A stretch of DNA of 64,000 nt, taken from Pseudomonas triclosanedens (lineage in GTDB: Bacteria; Pseudomonadota; Gammaproteobacteria; Pseudomonadales; Pseudomonadaceae). The notes under the pieces were generated by a model. The model worked only from the letters and a program-made list of their open reading frames with translations. It was not told the origin of the DNA and made no database searches. The DNA is taken from positions 496,001 through 560,000 of the forward strand of contig NZ_CP113432.1 of NCBI RefSeq assembly GCF_026686735.1. Reading direction: 5' to 3'. Shown piece after piece: positions 38,772-48,505 of the stretch; position 1 is the first letter of the stretch, and each line of letters begins with the position of its first letter. The position numbers and the translations under genes were made by a program.

Positions 38772-39575
38772 ATGGTTTTTCACGGCATCTCGAAAAAGGC
38801 GTCCCTTGTGGGCGCCTTTTTTATGGCCGCTCTCTTTTCCCTCGATGCGAGCGCTGCCTCCTGTCCGAAGCCTCATTCGCCCGAAATCGTGCGCGTTGCG
38901 CGGGTAGTGGACGGCGATACCCTCAAGCTGGCCGATGGCCGAAGTGTGCGCCTGATCGGGGTGAACGCGCCTGAACTCGCCCACCGGGGGCGCTCGGAAG
39001 AGCCATTTGCGGTCGCCGCAAAGCGCGGCCTGGAGCAACTGGTCGCGGCCAACGATGACGAGGTCGGGCTGGTCAGTGGCCGCCAGGGCAAGGACAAATA
39101 CGGCCGTACCCTTGCCCATGCCTATGATGCACAGGGCAACAACCTCGAGTCCCGCCTGCTGGCCGAGGGCCTGGGCTACCTTGTAGCTATTGCGCCCAAT
39201 ACCGAACTGACCGCCTGCCAGCAGGTTGCCGAGCGCGAGGCGCGCAGTGCCGGGCTGGGGTTGTGGAAGCGTTCCCCGGTACAGACTCCGCAGCAGCTCC
39301 ACGAGAGCGGTTTTGCCCTGGTGCGCGGGCGAGTCGAGCAGGTGGAGCGCAACCGTGGCGGCATATGGATCGATTTCGACGGCCCGCTGGTGCTGCGCAT
39401 CGATTTTCGTTCGTTGGACAATTTTGACGCCGACGCCCTGCGAAACCTGCGGGGCCGGCAAGTGGAAGCGCGCGGCTGGGTGATCGACCGGGCCGAGCGC
39501 GGCAGCGTGAAACCTGGACAGGCACGCTGGATGCTGCCTTTGACCGACCCGGCGATGATGGAGGTATTGCCATGA
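38772..39575 (+). CDS. Secreted thermonuclease (SNase)-like protein
   Basis: A 267-residue exported protein with a staphylococcal-nuclease domain (about 38-165), matching PA5048. Residues equivalent to the SNase catalytic Arg-Glu-Arg are visible in VRLIGVNAPELAHR and KYGRTLAHAY; the metal region is VDGDTLKL. After the OB-fold domain the C-terminal 100 residues carry no motif I recognise. The first 30 residues form a good signal peptide (SKKASLVGAFFMAALFSLDASA). Starting at the ATG at 38823 would destroy it, so I keep the ATG at 38772 with GGGAAAGG upstream, even though a terminator hairpin overlaps this segment. Its stop overlaps the next start (ATGA). Confidence 0.85.
   Translation: MVFHGISKKASLVGAFFMAALFSLDASAASCPKPHSPEIVRVARVVDGDTLKLADGRSVRLIGVNAPELAHRGRSEEPFAVAAKRGLEQLVAANDDEVGLVSGRQGKDKYGRTLAHAYDAQGNNLESRLLAEGLGYLVAIAPNTELTACQQVAEREARSAGLGLWKRSPVQTPQQLHESGFALVRGRVEQVERNRGGIWIDFDGPLVLRIDFRSLDNFDADALRNLRGRQVEARGWVIDRAERGSVKPGQARWMLPLTDPAMMEVLP
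38793..38826 (+). terminator. Intrinsic terminator inside the signal-peptide codons of the nuclease gene
   Basis: AAAAAGGCG (38793-38801) pairs with CGCCTTTTT (38813-38821), with three more inner G-C pairs, followed by TT. It looks like the rpmE terminator but falls 21 bases inside the downstream coding sequence, so it can also attenuate that gene. Confidence 0.75.
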
Positions 39576-41020
39576 GCGTGCGCTCGTTCGGAATTGTCAT
39601 TCTGCTGGCGCTGATGAGCGTCCTGGCAGGCTGTGCCACCAACCCCGCCACCGGCAAGACCGACTTCGTCATGATGAGCGAGCAGGAAGAGCTCGGCATG
39701 GGGCAGAAGTACAGCCAGGAAATCCTCAAGCAATACCCGCGCTATGAGGATGCGAAGCTGCAGTCCTACGTGCAGCAGGTCGGCGAGCGGGTTGCCCGCG
39801 CCGGCGACCGCCCCAACCTGCAGTATCACTTCACCGTCATCGATACGCCGGACATCAACGCCTTCGCCCTTCCTGGCGGCTACATCTACATCCATCGCGG
39901 CCTGATGGCCTACCTCGGCTCGGAGGCAGAGCTGGCCGCCGTGCTCGGCCACGAGGTCGGCCATGTCACCGCGCGCCACAGTGTGCGCCAGCAGAGCCAG
40001 TCCAGCGCCTGGAACATCCTCGGGCAGGCCGTCGCCATCGGAACCGGGGTGAACGCCGCCGCCGATCTCACCAACGTGCTCGGCACCGCCTTCGTGCGCG
40101 GTTATGGCCGTGACATGGAGCTGGAGGCCGACGGCCTGGGCGCCAAGTACCTGGCCCGCGCCGGCTATGATCCCACTGCAATGATCCAGGTGGTGCGGGT
40201 GCTGAAGAACCAGGAAGACTTCGCCCGCGACGAAGCGGCGCGCAAGGGGCAGGCCACGCAGCCGGTGGGCTACCACGGCCTGTTCGACACCCACCCGGAC
40301 AACGACCAGCGCCTCAAGCAGGTCGTCGGGCCGGCCCAGGCCCTGGCTGGCGGCCAGCAGGAACTGGGCGTGGAGCGCTACCTCAAGGCTATCGACGGCA
40401 TGCCGTTCGGTGACTCCGCTGCCAGTGGCGTACGCCGCGGGCAGAACTTCTATCACTCGGAGCTGGACTTCACCCTCAGCTACCCGACCGGCTGGGGTAT
40501 CCTCAACCAGCCCGCCGCACTGGTGGGTTTCACCGCCGACCAGCAGGCCTACATCGGTATGAAGCTGGTGCAGCGCGACGGCCAACTGACGCCCGCGGAG
40601 TACTTGCGCAAAGGCACAGGCGGCCGCCTCGCGGCGGAGGAGAGCTTCCAGCAGGCTGGCCTGACGGGCGCCACCGGGGTGGTGCCGGGGTCACCTGCGC
40701 GGCGGATCGCGGTGATCTACCAGAAGGACCGGGCCTATCTGTTCGTGGGTGCGGTCAAGGGCCGCGCATCGCTGGAAAGCGTGGATGACCAGTTCATGCA
40801 GGTGATCCGCAGTTTCCGGCCCATGCGTGCAGATGAGCGGAAGCTGGCGGAACCGCGCCGTATTGCCGTGGTTCAGGTCAAATCGGGGCAGACTGTTGAG
40901 CAGTTCGCCAACGCTGAAAGCGGTCCGCAATCTGACTCGATAAATCGTATACGTTTATTGAATGACTTGTATCCAACTGGTGAGCCAAAACCTGGCGACT
41001 GGCTGAAAGTCGTACGCTGA
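39572..41020 (+). CDS. M48 family metalloprotease lipoprotein with C-terminal LysM-like domain
   Basis: A 482-residue lipoprotein (lipobox LAGC, Cys21) with an M48 zinc-peptidase domain: HEVGH at 127-131 in VLGHEVGHVTARHS and the third ligand in DMELEADGLGAKY. It resembles BepA/LoiP-type envelope quality-control proteases, but without TPR repeats. A middle beta-domain (YHSELDFTLSYPTGW) and a LysM-like end (VKSGQTVEQFA...NDLYPTGEPKPGDWLKVV) could target it to peptidoglycan. Matches PA5047. ATGA overlap with the nuclease gene shows coupling. Confidence 0.88.
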   Translation: MSVRSFGIVILLALMSVLAGCATNPATGKTDFVMMSEQEELGMGQKYSQEILKQYPRYEDAKLQSYVQQVGERVARAGDRPNLQYHFTVIDTPDINAFALPGGYIYIHRGLMAYLGSEAELAAVLGHEVGHVTARHSVRQQSQSSAWNILGQAVAIGTGVNAAADLTNVLGTAFVRGYGRDMELEADGLGAKYLARAGYDPTAMIQVVRVLKNQEDFARDEAARKGQATQPVGYHGLFDTHPDNDQRLKQVVGPAQALAGGQQELGVERYLKAIDGMPFGDSAASGVRRGQNFYHSELDFTLSYPTGWGILNQPAALVGFTADQQAYIGMKLVQRDGQLTPAEYLRKGTGGRLAAEESFQQAGLTGATGVVPGSPARRIAVIYQKDRAYLFVGAVKGRASLESVDDQFMQVIRSFRPMRADERKLAEPRRIAVVQVKSGQTVEQFANAESGPQSDSINRIRLLNDLYPTGEPKPGDWLKVVR

Positions 41021-41049
41021 AGGTCTTGACAGCAGGGGGCTGGGCTACC

Positions 41050-41078
41050 TTGGCAGGTGAGGGCTTTCTGCGTATGCT
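41050..41078 (+). promoter_or_regulatory. Promoter of the malic enzyme gene
   Basis: TTGGCA (41050-41055) and TATGCT (41073-41078) are 17 bases apart, 46 bases before the ATG, a good sigma-70 layout. A perfect TTGACA at 41026 has no partner at proper distance. Confidence 0.6.
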
Positions 41079-41123
41079 CGGTCCCCCGTCTGTCCAACAA
41101 GCAACAAAAGCGGAAGTGCCCAA

Positions 41124-42392
41124 ATGTCTGATCTCAAGACCGCTGCCCTCGAATATCACGCCCAACCCCGTCCCGGAAAACTGAGCGTCGAGCTGACCAA
41201 ACCGACCGTCACCGCCCGCGACCTGTCGCTGGCGTACAGCCCGGGTGTCGCCGAGCCAGTGCGCGAAATCGCGCGTGATCCGGAACTGGCCTTCAAGTAC
41301 ACCGGCAAGGGCAACCTGGTCGCGGTCATTTCCGACGGTACCGCAATCCTCGGCCTGGGCAACCTCGGCCCGCTGGCCTCCAAGCCGGTCATGGAAGGCA
41401 AGGGTGTGCTGTTCAAGCGTTTCGCCGGTGTCGACGTGTTCGACATCGAAGTCGACGCCGAGAGCCCGCAGGCCTTCATCGATACCGTCAAGCGCATCTC
41501 CATCACCTTCGGCGGCATCAACCTGGAAGACATCAAGGCGCCGGAGTGCTTCGAGATCGAGCGCGCGCTGATCGAGCAGTGCGATATCCCGGTGTTCCAC
41601 GATGACCAGCACGGCACCGCCATCGTGACCGCTGCCGGCATGCTCAACGCTCTGGAGATCGCCGGCAAGAAACTGGAAAGCGCGAAGATCGTCTGCCTGG
41701 GCGCCGGCGCCGCCGCCATCTCCTGCATGAAGCTGCTGGTGAGCATGGGCGCCAGGGTCGAGAACATCTACATGATCGACCGCCAGGGCGTGATCCACGC
41801 TGGCCGCAACGACCTGAACCAGTACAAGGCCGTGTTCGCCACCGAGACTGACAAGCGCACCCTGGCTGATGCCCTCGACGGCGCCGACGTGTTCGTCGGC
41901 CTGTCCGGCGCCAATCTGCTGAGCGCCGAAGACCTCAAGCGCATGGCGCCGAACCCGATCGTCTTCGCTTGCTCCAACCCGGACCCGGAAATCAAGCCGG
42001 AGCTGGCACATGCCACCCGTGACGACGTGATCATGGCCACTGGCCGTTCGGACTACCCGAACCAGGTCAACAACGTACTGGGCTTCCCCTTCATCTTCCG
42101 CGGTGCCCTGGACGTTCGCGCCACCCGCATCAACGAGGAAATGAAGATCGCCGCCGCCCTGGCCCTGCGCGACCTGGCCAAGGAGCCGGTACCCAAGGAA
42201 GTGTGCGAGGCCTACGGCGTGAGCGCCATCGAGTTCGGCCGCGAGTACATCATTCCGAAACCGATGGACAAGCGTTTGATCACCGTCGTTTCCGATGCCG
42301 TGGCCAAGGCCGCCATCGAAACCGGCGTGGCGACCCTGCCGTATCCGAAGCACTACCCGCTGCAGTCCGTGGAAGACGTTTTCAAAGGCTGA
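41124..42392 (+). CDS. maeB: Malic enzyme, short NAD(P)-dependent type
   Basis: This 422-residue enzyme decarboxylates malate to pyruvate while reducing NAD(P). It is the short form, consisting of the malic domain ([12 protein letters not shown] near 34-45, [24 protein letters not shown]) and the NAD-binding domain with [17 protein letters not shown]; it lacks the phosphotransacetylase-like extension of long MaeB proteins, so the symbol is only by analogy. Matches PA5046. The gene has its own promoter and an efficient terminator. It marks the last gene of the block that corresponds to PA5073-PA5046. Confidence 0.93.
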   Translation: MSDLKTAALEYHAQPRPGKLSVELTKPTVTARDLSLAYSPGVAEPVREIARDPELAFKYTGKGNLVAVISDGTAILGLGNLGPLASKPVMEGKGVLFKRFAGVDVFDIEVDAESPQAFIDTVKRISITFGGINLEDIKAPECFEIERALIEQCDIPVFHDDQHGTAIVTAAGMLNALEIAGKKLESAKIVCLGAGAAAISCMKLLVSMGARVENIYMIDRQGVIHAGRNDLNQYKAVFATETDKRTLADALDGADVFVGLSGANLLSAEDLKRMAPNPIVFACSNPDPEIKPELAHATRDDVIMATGRSDYPNQVNNVLGFPFIFRGALDVRATRINEEMKIAAALALRDLAKEPVPKEVCEAYGVSAIEFGREYIIPKPMDKRLITVVSDAVAKAAIETGVATLPYPKHYPLQSVEDVFKG

Positions 42393-42409
42393 TTCCCGGC
42401 TGTATCGAG

Positions 42410-42434
42410 AAACCCCGCTTCGGCGGGGTTTTTC
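42410..42434 (+). terminator. Intrinsic terminator after the malic enzyme gene
   Basis: AAACCCCGC (42410-42418) pairs with GCGGGGTTT (42423-42431) around a stable TTCG loop and runs into TTTTTCG. Confidence 0.9.
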
Positions 42435-42531
42435 GTTTCAGCGGGGCGGGCAGCCGCGCAGGCTATGCTTGCAGGAGGGCGTCGCACATCCACTCGCCGC
42501 GGCACCCACCGGCTGCGGCCGGGGAGACGTG

Positions 42532-43869
42532 ATGACCAGGCTGTTTCGTCGACTTGCCTGCTTCCTGCTGCTTTGTGCAGGAGGGGCGCTGGCGGCTCCG
42601 GCCGCGGTGGTGCTGGATGTGGACGGTGCCATCGGGCCGGCAACGGCGGACTATGTGGCGCGCGGAATCGCCCGCGCGGCGGACGAGGGCGCGGTTCTGG
42701 TGGTCCTGCGCATGGATACGCCCGGCGGGCTCGACAGCGCCATGCGCAGCATCGTCAAGGCGATCCTGGTCAGCCCGCTACCCGTGGCTTGCTACGTGGC
42801 GCCCGGCGGCGCACGGGCGGCCAGTGCCGGAACCTATATTCTCTACGCCTGCCACATCGCGGCGATGGCGCCGGGTACCAACCTGGGCGCCGCGACGCCA
42901 GTGCGCATCGGTTCCAAGCCGGACGCCGGGCCGTCAAAAGCTCCCTCGGCTGAAAAGGCCGGAGACACCCTCGAACGCAAGCAGATCAACGATGCGGCGG
43001 CCTATATCCGCGGCCTGGCGCAACTGCGCGGGCGTAACGCGGAGTGGGCCGAACGGGCAGTGCGCGAGGCGGTCAGCCTGGCGGCGGACGAGGCGCTGAA
43101 ACAGAACGTGGTGGACCTGGTCGCGGCGGATGTTCCAGACCTGCTGCGTGCGCTCGACGGCCGCAAGGTCAGCGTCGCCGGGCACGATGTGCGCCTGCGG
43201 CTCGCCGGAGCGGCGCTGATAGAGCGTGGGGCGGACTGGCGGACCAGACTGCTGGCGGTGATTACCGACCCCAGCGTGGCGCTGATCCTGATGATGATCG
43301 GCGTCTACGGACTCATCTTCGAGCTGGCCAGCCCCGGCATGGCACTGCCCGGCGTGCTCGGTGCAATCTGCCTGCTGCTGGGGTTGTACGCGCTGCAACT
43401 GCTGCCGGTGAGTTACGCCGGGGCCGGCTTGATCCTGATCGGTCTCGGGTTCATGGCCGCCGAGGCCTTCGTGCCCAGCTTCGGCGCGCTGGGCCTGGGC
43501 GGCATCGTCGCGTTCGTGTTCGGCGCGCTGATGCTCATCGATACCGATGCACCGGGCTTCGGTGTTCCGCTGGCGCTGGTGATAGCGCTGGCGACCATCA
43601 GTGCGCTGTTCATCGGCGGCATTCTCGCCGCCGCACTCAAGGCGCGACGGCGCGCGGTGGTCAGCGGCCCCGCCGGGCTGGTGGGGAGCCTCGCGACGGT
43701 CAGCCAGGTGGCCGATGACGACCCGTGCTGCGGCTGGGTCCGGCTTCAAGGTGAACAATGGCAGGTGCGCGCTGGTCGACCGTTACGGGTGGGGCAACGA
43801 GTGAGAGTCCTGGCGCGCGATGGCCTCAGGTTCGAGGTAGCGGCCGAGGACGATTCAGGAGGTGTGTGA
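42532..43869 (+). CDS. NfeD family membrane serine protease
   Basis: A 445-residue long-form NfeD: signal peptide (1-22), a ClpP-like S49C serine protease domain (about 25-230; Ser in [12 protein letters not shown], Lys/Arg region near [19 protein letters not shown]), a membrane domain with four to five helices (about 250-375) and a C-terminal OB-fold NfeD domain ([13 protein letters not shown]...[16 protein letters not shown]). In archaea the homologous protease cleaves stomatin. GGGGAG precedes the ATG. Its stop shares a base with the stomatin start, so the two are coupled. A conserved NfeD/SPFH operon, counterpart of PA0453/PA0452. Confidence 0.9.
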   Translation: MTRLFRRLACFLLLCAGGALAAPAAVVLDVDGAIGPATADYVARGIARAADEGAVLVVLRMDTPGGLDSAMRSIVKAILVSPLPVACYVAPGGARAASAGTYILYACHIAAMAPGTNLGAATPVRIGSKPDAGPSKAPSAEKAGDTLERKQINDAAAYIRGLAQLRGRNAEWAERAVREAVSLAADEALKQNVVDLVAADVPDLLRALDGRKVSVAGHDVRLRLAGAALIERGADWRTRLLAVITDPSVALILMMIGVYGLIFELASPGMALPGVLGAICLLLGLYALQLLPVSYAGAGLILIGLGFMAAEAFVPSFGALGLGGIVAFVFGALMLIDTDAPGFGVPLALVIALATISALFIGGILAAALKARRRAVVSGPAGLVGSLATVSQVADDDPCCGWVRLQGEQWQVRAGRPLRVGQRVRVLARDGLRFEVAAEDDSGGV

Positions 43870-44639
43870 TGGGCTTTCCCTTCGGACTCATGGTGGCACT
43901 GATCCTGCTGCTGTTCCTGGTGGCCAGCGCCCTGCGCATCCTGCGCGAGTACGAGCGCGGGGTGGTGTTCCAGCTCGGCCGCTTCTGGAAGGTCAAGGGG
44001 CCGGGGCTGGTGCTGGTGATCCCGGTGGTGCAGCAGATAGTGCGTGTCGACCTGCGCACGGTGGTGCTGGACGTGCCGCCGCAGGACGTAATCTCCCGCG
44101 ATAACGTCTCGGTGAAGGTCAACGCAGTGGTGTATTTCCGCGTGCTCGATCCGCAGAAGGCAATCATCCAGGTGGAGAACTTCCTCGCGGCTACCAGCCA
44201 GTTGGCCCAGACCACCTTGCGCGCGGTGCTGGGCAAGCATGAGCTGGATGAGATGCTCGCCGAGCGCGAGCGGCTCAACATGGATATCCAGAAGGTGCTC
44301 GATGCGCAGACCGACGCGTGGGGTATCAAGGTCGCCAATGTCGAGATCAAGCACGTCGATCTCAACGAGTCGATGGTCCGCGCCATCGCGCGGCAAGCCG
44401 AGGCGGAGCGCGAGCGGCGGGCCAAGGTGATCCACGCCGAAGGCGAGCTGCAAGCTTCCGAGAAGCTGATGCAGGCCGCCGAGATGCTCAGCCGCCAGCC
44501 CGGCGCGATGCAGCTGCGCTACATGCAGACGCTCGGCTCGATCGCCAGCGACAAGAACTCCACCATCGTCTTCCCCATGCCCATCGAGTTGCTCAAGGGG
44601 TTGCTGGAGCCAGGGGGCAAATCCGGCAAGCCTGACTGA
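43869..44639 (+). CDS. Stomatin/SPFH family membrane protein (slipin)
   Basis: A 256-residue slipin: one N-terminal membrane helix ([23 protein letters not shown]), then the SPFH domain beginning [20 protein letters not shown] and containing [33 protein letters not shown], then a helical oligomerising tail ([23 protein letters not shown]). It likely forms large rings organising membrane microdomains and is the presumed substrate or partner of the NfeD protease encoded just upstream (TGATG overlap). Confidence 0.94.
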   Translation: MGFPFGLMVALILLLFLVASALRILREYERGVVFQLGRFWKVKGPGLVLVIPVVQQIVRVDLRTVVLDVPPQDVISRDNVSVKVNAVVYFRVLDPQKAIIQVENFLAATSQLAQTTLRAVLGKHELDEMLAERERLNMDIQKVLDAQTDAWGIKVANVEIKHVDLNESMVRAIARQAEAERERRAKVIHAEGELQASEKLMQAAEMLSRQPGAMQLRYMQTLGSIASDKNSTIVFPMPIELLKGLLEPGGKSGKPD

Positions 44640-44732
44640 AGGCAAGGCCTATGCGAGGGGCAGGGTCTATAGTTCCCGGCTCATGCACTGACGCGCCCGC
44701 TCTGGGACGAGGCGGGCGCCCTGGGGGACATC

Positions 44733-45506
44733 ATGAAACGCACCCTGATGGCAGCCGTGGCGCTGGCCGTCTCCTCTGTACTGATCGGTTGTGCCGGCGC
44801 GCCCCAGATGAGCTGGTCGCGAGTAGGCGATTCCGCCAAACGCGCGGTGGTCAGCCCGGATGTCTGGGCCCCGGTGGCGGGCGCCGCGGTCATCGCCGCT
44901 GGCAACTGGGACCACAAGTGGCAACGCTCGGCGAGCGACCATGACTGGTTTTTCGGCGGTGACGCCAACCAGGCCGCCGATCGCATGCTCAACCTGGCTA
45001 CCGGCCTCAGCGTAGTGACTGGCCTGGTCGCCGCGCCGAAGGATGCCGGCAGCGAGGAAGCCTGGAGCTGGCGTGGGCGCAACCTGGCCCTGTTGGCGGC
45101 TGACCGCTACGCCGTCGCAGGCTTCGTCGAGGAAGCCAAGGAGTGGTCCGGACGGGAGCGCCCCGACGGCATTCCCGACGACTCCTTCCCGTCCAAGCAC
45201 ACCGCCGTCACCGCCGTGCACAACAGCTTCACCCGGCGCAACCTGGACTACATCGACATGGACCCGACGTTGCGTTACACGGCCAAGGCCGGTCTGTACA
45301 CGCTCGACGGGCTGACTGCGCTGTCGCGGGTGGAAGGTGACAAGCACTATCCCACTGACGTGCTGGTGGGCATGGCGGTGGGCAACTTCTTCGCCAACTT
45401 CACCTACAACCTGTTCCTCGAAGGGGCCGAGAGCGAGCGTTACAACTTCTCGGTGCTTCCCGAAACGGGTGGCGGCATGAGTCTGCGCGCGGCAATGCTT
45501 TTCTGA
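44733..45506 (+). CDS. PAP2-family phosphatase lipoprotein
   Basis: A 257-residue lipoprotein (lipobox LIGC, Cys20) with the three acid-phosphatase PAP2 motifs: KEWSGRERPDG, DDSFPSKHTAV (Lys replaces the usual Gly of PSGH) and SRVEGDKHYPTDVLVG. It has only weak hydrophobic segments, so it is probably a periplasmic or membrane-anchored soluble domain rather than a six-helix PAP2. Likely substrates are phosphorylated lipids such as undecaprenyl pyrophosphate or PA; this is inference. An 8-bp GC hairpin (44693-44719) precedes it. Separate transcript from stomatin likely, with a 93-base gap. Confidence 0.82.
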   Translation: MKRTLMAAVALAVSSVLIGCAGAPQMSWSRVGDSAKRAVVSPDVWAPVAGAAVIAAGNWDHKWQRSASDHDWFFGGDANQAADRMLNLATGLSVVTGLVAAPKDAGSEEAWSWRGRNLALLAADRYAVAGFVEEAKEWSGRERPDGIPDDSFPSKHTAVTAVHNSFTRRNLDYIDMDPTLRYTAKAGLYTLDGLTALSRVEGDKHYPTDVLVGMAVGNFFANFTYNLFLEGAESERYNFSVLPETGGGMSLRAAMLF

Positions 45507-45561
45507 CGGGATGGGCGACAGCGGCTAGTCTTGCCTGATTCTCCGCCGAAAGAGCCCGCCG

Positions 45562-46296
45562 ATGCCGCTGCGCCTGCTGCTGTTGCTGTTGTGTTTCGCC
45601 AGCCTTGCCGCGCCGCGCGCAGATGACCTATTGCGCGTCGCGGCGGACCGCTGGCCTCCATACGCTGACAGCCGGCTGCCCAGGGGTGGTGTGGCGGTTG
45701 ACCTGGTGCGCGCTGCGCTGGAGCGTGCCGGCTATCCCAGCGAGTACGTTGAAGTGCCCTGGCCGCGTGTCCTGCACGGGGTGCGCGGTGGCGAGTACGA
45801 TGTGGTGGTCGACGCCTGGTACAGCCCGGACCGGGAAACCTTCGGCGAATTCTCCGAGGCCTACCTGAGCAATCGCGTGCGCCTGCTCAAGCGCCGCGGC
45901 TCGCCAATCACCTTCGCCCACCTGGCGGATCTCTACACGTACCGGATCGCCGTGGTGCGCGGCTACAGCTACTCCACCGAGTTCGACGGCGATACCCACC
46001 TGCAGCGCGTGCCGGTGCTCAGCTTCGCCAACGCCGCCCGGATGCTGCAGGCCGGGCGGGTGGACCTGGCGGTGGAGGACGAAATCACCGCCCGCCACCA
46101 GTTCGCCGGAGAGCTGGCCGAAGCCCGCAACGAGCTGGAATTCCTGCCGCTGCCGCTGGCCGAGAGGGGGCTGCATATCCTGGTCAGCCGGCGCAATCCG
46201 CAGCATGGGCAGATCGTCGAGGCGTTCAACAAGGCGATCCGTGCGATGCATGAAGACGGCAGCTACGACGCGCTGATGCGGGCGCACGGACTGTAG
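45562..46296 (+). CDS. Periplasmic substrate-binding protein, SBP family 3 type
   Basis: A 244-residue exported protein: signal peptide (LRLLLLLLCFASLAAPRA, 3-20), then a periplasmic-binding fold starting LLRVAADRWPPYADSRLPRGGVAVDLVRAALE and containing VPWPRVLHGVRGGEYDVVVDAWYSPDRE. This resembles stand-alone family-3 binding proteins related to amino-acid ABC transporters. No permease or ATPase is adjacent, so it may act with another transporter or as a sensor input. The ligand is unknown. Confidence 0.82.
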   Translation: MPLRLLLLLLCFASLAAPRADDLLRVAADRWPPYADSRLPRGGVAVDLVRAALERAGYPSEYVEVPWPRVLHGVRGGEYDVVVDAWYSPDRETFGEFSEAYLSNRVRLLKRRGSPITFAHLADLYTYRIAVVRGYSYSTEFDGDTHLQRVPVLSFANAARMLQAGRVDLAVEDEITARHQFAGELAEARNELEFLPLPLAERGLHILVSRRNPQHGQIVEAFNKAIRAMHEDGSYDALMRAHGL

Positions 46297-46309
46297 CGGC
46301 GCGCGCGGT

Positions 46310-48505
46310 TCAGGCAGTGTCGGCCTGTTCCGTGCCGATCTCTTTCTTCAGCAGGTGCGCCGCCAGCGTGCGCAGTGGAGTGAGCTGGCGGCAGATCAGC
46401 GCCAGTTGCGTCTGCACCAGCCGGTGCGCGTCGTCCTGCTCCTCGGGCAACTCTTCCAGGCGCTTGGCCAGGGCGTCCTCCTCGTCGCTGTAGATCGCCA
46501 CCGGGCGCCGCTCGGAGAGGCGCACGGCGATGTCGTCGAGGCTGGCAGTCAGGCGCTCGGCGGCTTCGCCGATCAGTGTATCGCTCGGGTCGGCGGGCAG
46601 GCGGTCGCGGTGCGCGCCGAGGGCAGACAGGTAGCTGAGCAGGGTGTGCGAGAGCACCAGGAAGCGGAAGCCGATTTCCGCATCTTTCCTGAAGTGCCCG
46701 GGCTCCAGCAGCATGTTCGATAGCGTGGTGGAGAGCGTTGCGTCGGCGTTGTGCGCGTTGCGCCGGGCGGTGCGGTAAGCGAGATCGTCGCGCTTGCCAT
46801 TGGCGTATTGCTGCATGATTTCGCGCAGGTAGCGGCTGTTGCAGGCCAGGGTGCCGCCGACCAGACGGTGCAGGCTGCGCCCGTGCCAGTCGGGCAGCAC
46901 CAGGAACACCGCGATCCCGGCGATCAGCGCGCCTAGCAGGGTATCGAACAGGCGCGGCAGGATCAGCCCATAGCCGTCGCCGACCTGGTTGAAGCAGAAC
47001 AGCACCAGCAGGGTGATTGCCGCAGTGGCCAGGGTGTAGCGCGTGCTGCGGGTGGCGAAGAAGGCAACCCCGGCGATCACCGCCAGCAGAGATTGAATCA
47101 GCGGGTTGGGGAACAGGTCGATCAACGCCCAGCCGGCGACCAGGCCGATCAGCGTGCCGAGTATCCGTTGCACCAGGCGAATGCGTGTGGCGCCGTAGTT
47201 CGGCTGGCAGACGAACACGGTAGTGAGCATGATCCAGTAGCCTTGCGTCGGGTGGATCAGATGCAGCACGCCGTAGCCGGCGGCCAGCGCCAGGGACAGC
47301 CGCAGCGCATGGCGAAACAGCAGCGAGGTCGGCGAGAACTGGAGGCGGATGCGCTCGAAGGCGTCGCGCAGCGAGTGCGGCGAGCGGTCCAGCAGGGTGC
47401 TGTCCTGTTCGTCGTCGAGCGCATCGGGATTGCTCGCGCCGCTGAGCTTGCGGTCCAGCGTGGTCAGGTTGGCGGCCAGTGCGCCGAGCGAGCGCAGCAG
47501 ACCGCGCCAGGCCGGGTTGCCCTGTTGGCGCAGGAAGTCCAGGGAGGCGTTGAGGTCGGCCAGTGCCAGCTCGCTGTCGTTGTAGTCGAACGGCTGGCGT
47601 AGCTGGATGGCCTTCGCCAGCGCCTTGCATGCCTTGCCCTGCTGGTTGAGCAGGCGTTGGCAGCGGAACAGTACGTCGCTGTGGAAGAACGCCTCGGCCA
47701 ACCGGTTGTACGGGTAGTGCGAGGAGCTGGCGCGTTCGTGGACGTCCTGGGCGATGAAATACAGCTTGAGGTAGCGGCTGATCTTCGGCCCTGGTCTGCC
47801 GTGGGAGAGGCGCGCGAGAATGGTTTCCTTGGCCTGGTTCAGCGCTACCACGACCCGGCCGTTCTGCCGCGCCAGAGCCAGGCGCTGGGCTTCGACATCG
47901 AGCTGGCGCACGGGCTCCAGCAGGCTCGACTTGATCTTCAGGTACTCGCCCAGTTCGAGGAACAGCTTCGCCAGGCTCTGCTGCACCGGCTGGTTGGCGA
48001 ACAGTGCGTTCCACAGCACCGAGAGCAGCCCGTACCACGCCGCACCCGCTACCAGCAGCAACGGCTCACGCCAGAAGTCGCTGGGCGTGCCGCCGCGCTG
48101 GTCGACGCCGATCATAGTGTAGATCGACAGGATCAGCGTTGCCGAAGCGATGGCCGCATAGCGCTCGCCGAGGGCGCCGAGCAGGGTCATGGCGAAGGTC
48201 GACAGCGCCAGCCCGGCGATGAATAGCAAGGGGTAGGGGAACAGCAGCTCCACCGCCAGCGCCGCGATGCTGAAGCAGGCCAGGGTCACCAGCAGCGCCT
48301 GCAGGCGACCGAGCCAGTGGTCGTCGGTTTCCGCCAGGGCACTGGCGATGACACCGAGGAACAGCGGGATCACCAGCTCCGGTTGACCTTGCAGCCAGCA
48401 CACGAGCATGACCCCGCTGAGGGCGACGAAGACCCGCAGGCTGTAGGCGAATTTGTCCAGCGCCCAGAGGCGCCGAAGAGACTGGAGCAGTGGGGAGGAA
48501 AGCAT
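46310..48505 (-). CDS. YccS/YhfK-type FUSC family inner-membrane protein
   Basis: A 731-residue membrane protein of the YccS family (FUSC, aromatic-acid-exporter-like fold). Two clusters of about five helices (20-175 and 395-520) flank cytoplasmic helical domains; MLSSPLLQSLRRLWALDKFAYSLRV opens it, and HATQGYWIMLTTVFVCQPNYGATRIRLVQRILGTL-like text (around 425-460) is the FUSC signature region. Related proteins export aromatic acids or contribute to envelope stress tolerance, but the substrate is unknown. Corresponds to PA0454. It converges on the binding-protein gene, 13 bases apart. Confidence 0.87.
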   Translation of the reverse strand: MLSSPLLQSLRRLWALDKFAYSLRVFVALSGVMLVCWLQGQPELVIPLFLGVIASALAETDDHWLGRLQALLVTLACFSIAALAVELLFPYPLLFIAGLALSTFAMTLLGALGERYAAIASATLILSIYTMIGVDQRGGTPSDFWREPLLLVAGAAWYGLLSVLWNALFANQPVQQSLAKLFLELGEYLKIKSSLLEPVRQLDVEAQRLALARQNGRVVVALNQAKETILARLSHGRPGPKISRYLKLYFIAQDVHERASSSHYPYNRLAEAFFHSDVLFRCQRLLNQQGKACKALAKAIQLRQPFDYNDSELALADLNASLDFLRQQGNPAWRGLLRSLGALAANLTTLDRKLSGASNPDALDDEQDSTLLDRSPHSLRDAFERIRLQFSPTSLLFRHALRLSLALAAGYGVLHLIHPTQGYWIMLTTVFVCQPNYGATRIRLVQRILGTLIGLVAGWALIDLFPNPLIQSLLAVIAGVAFFATRSTRYTLATAAITLLVLFCFNQVGDGYGLILPRLFDTLLGALIAGIAVFLVLPDWHGRSLHRLVGGTLACNSRYLREIMQQYANGKRDDLAYRTARRNAHNADATLSTTLSNMLLEPGHFRKDAEIGFRFLVLSHTLLSYLSALGAHRDRLPADPSDTLIGEAAERLTASLDDIAVRLSERRPVAIYSDEEDALAKRLEELPEEQDDAHRLVQTQLALICRQLTPLRTLAAHLLKKEIGTEQADTA

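Noticed and set aside
38823..39575. Shorter thermonuclease start at the ATG right after the hairpin
   Set aside because: It would avoid the terminator but leaves a 12-residue leader with no basic n-region, destroying a good signal peptide; kept only as an alternative.
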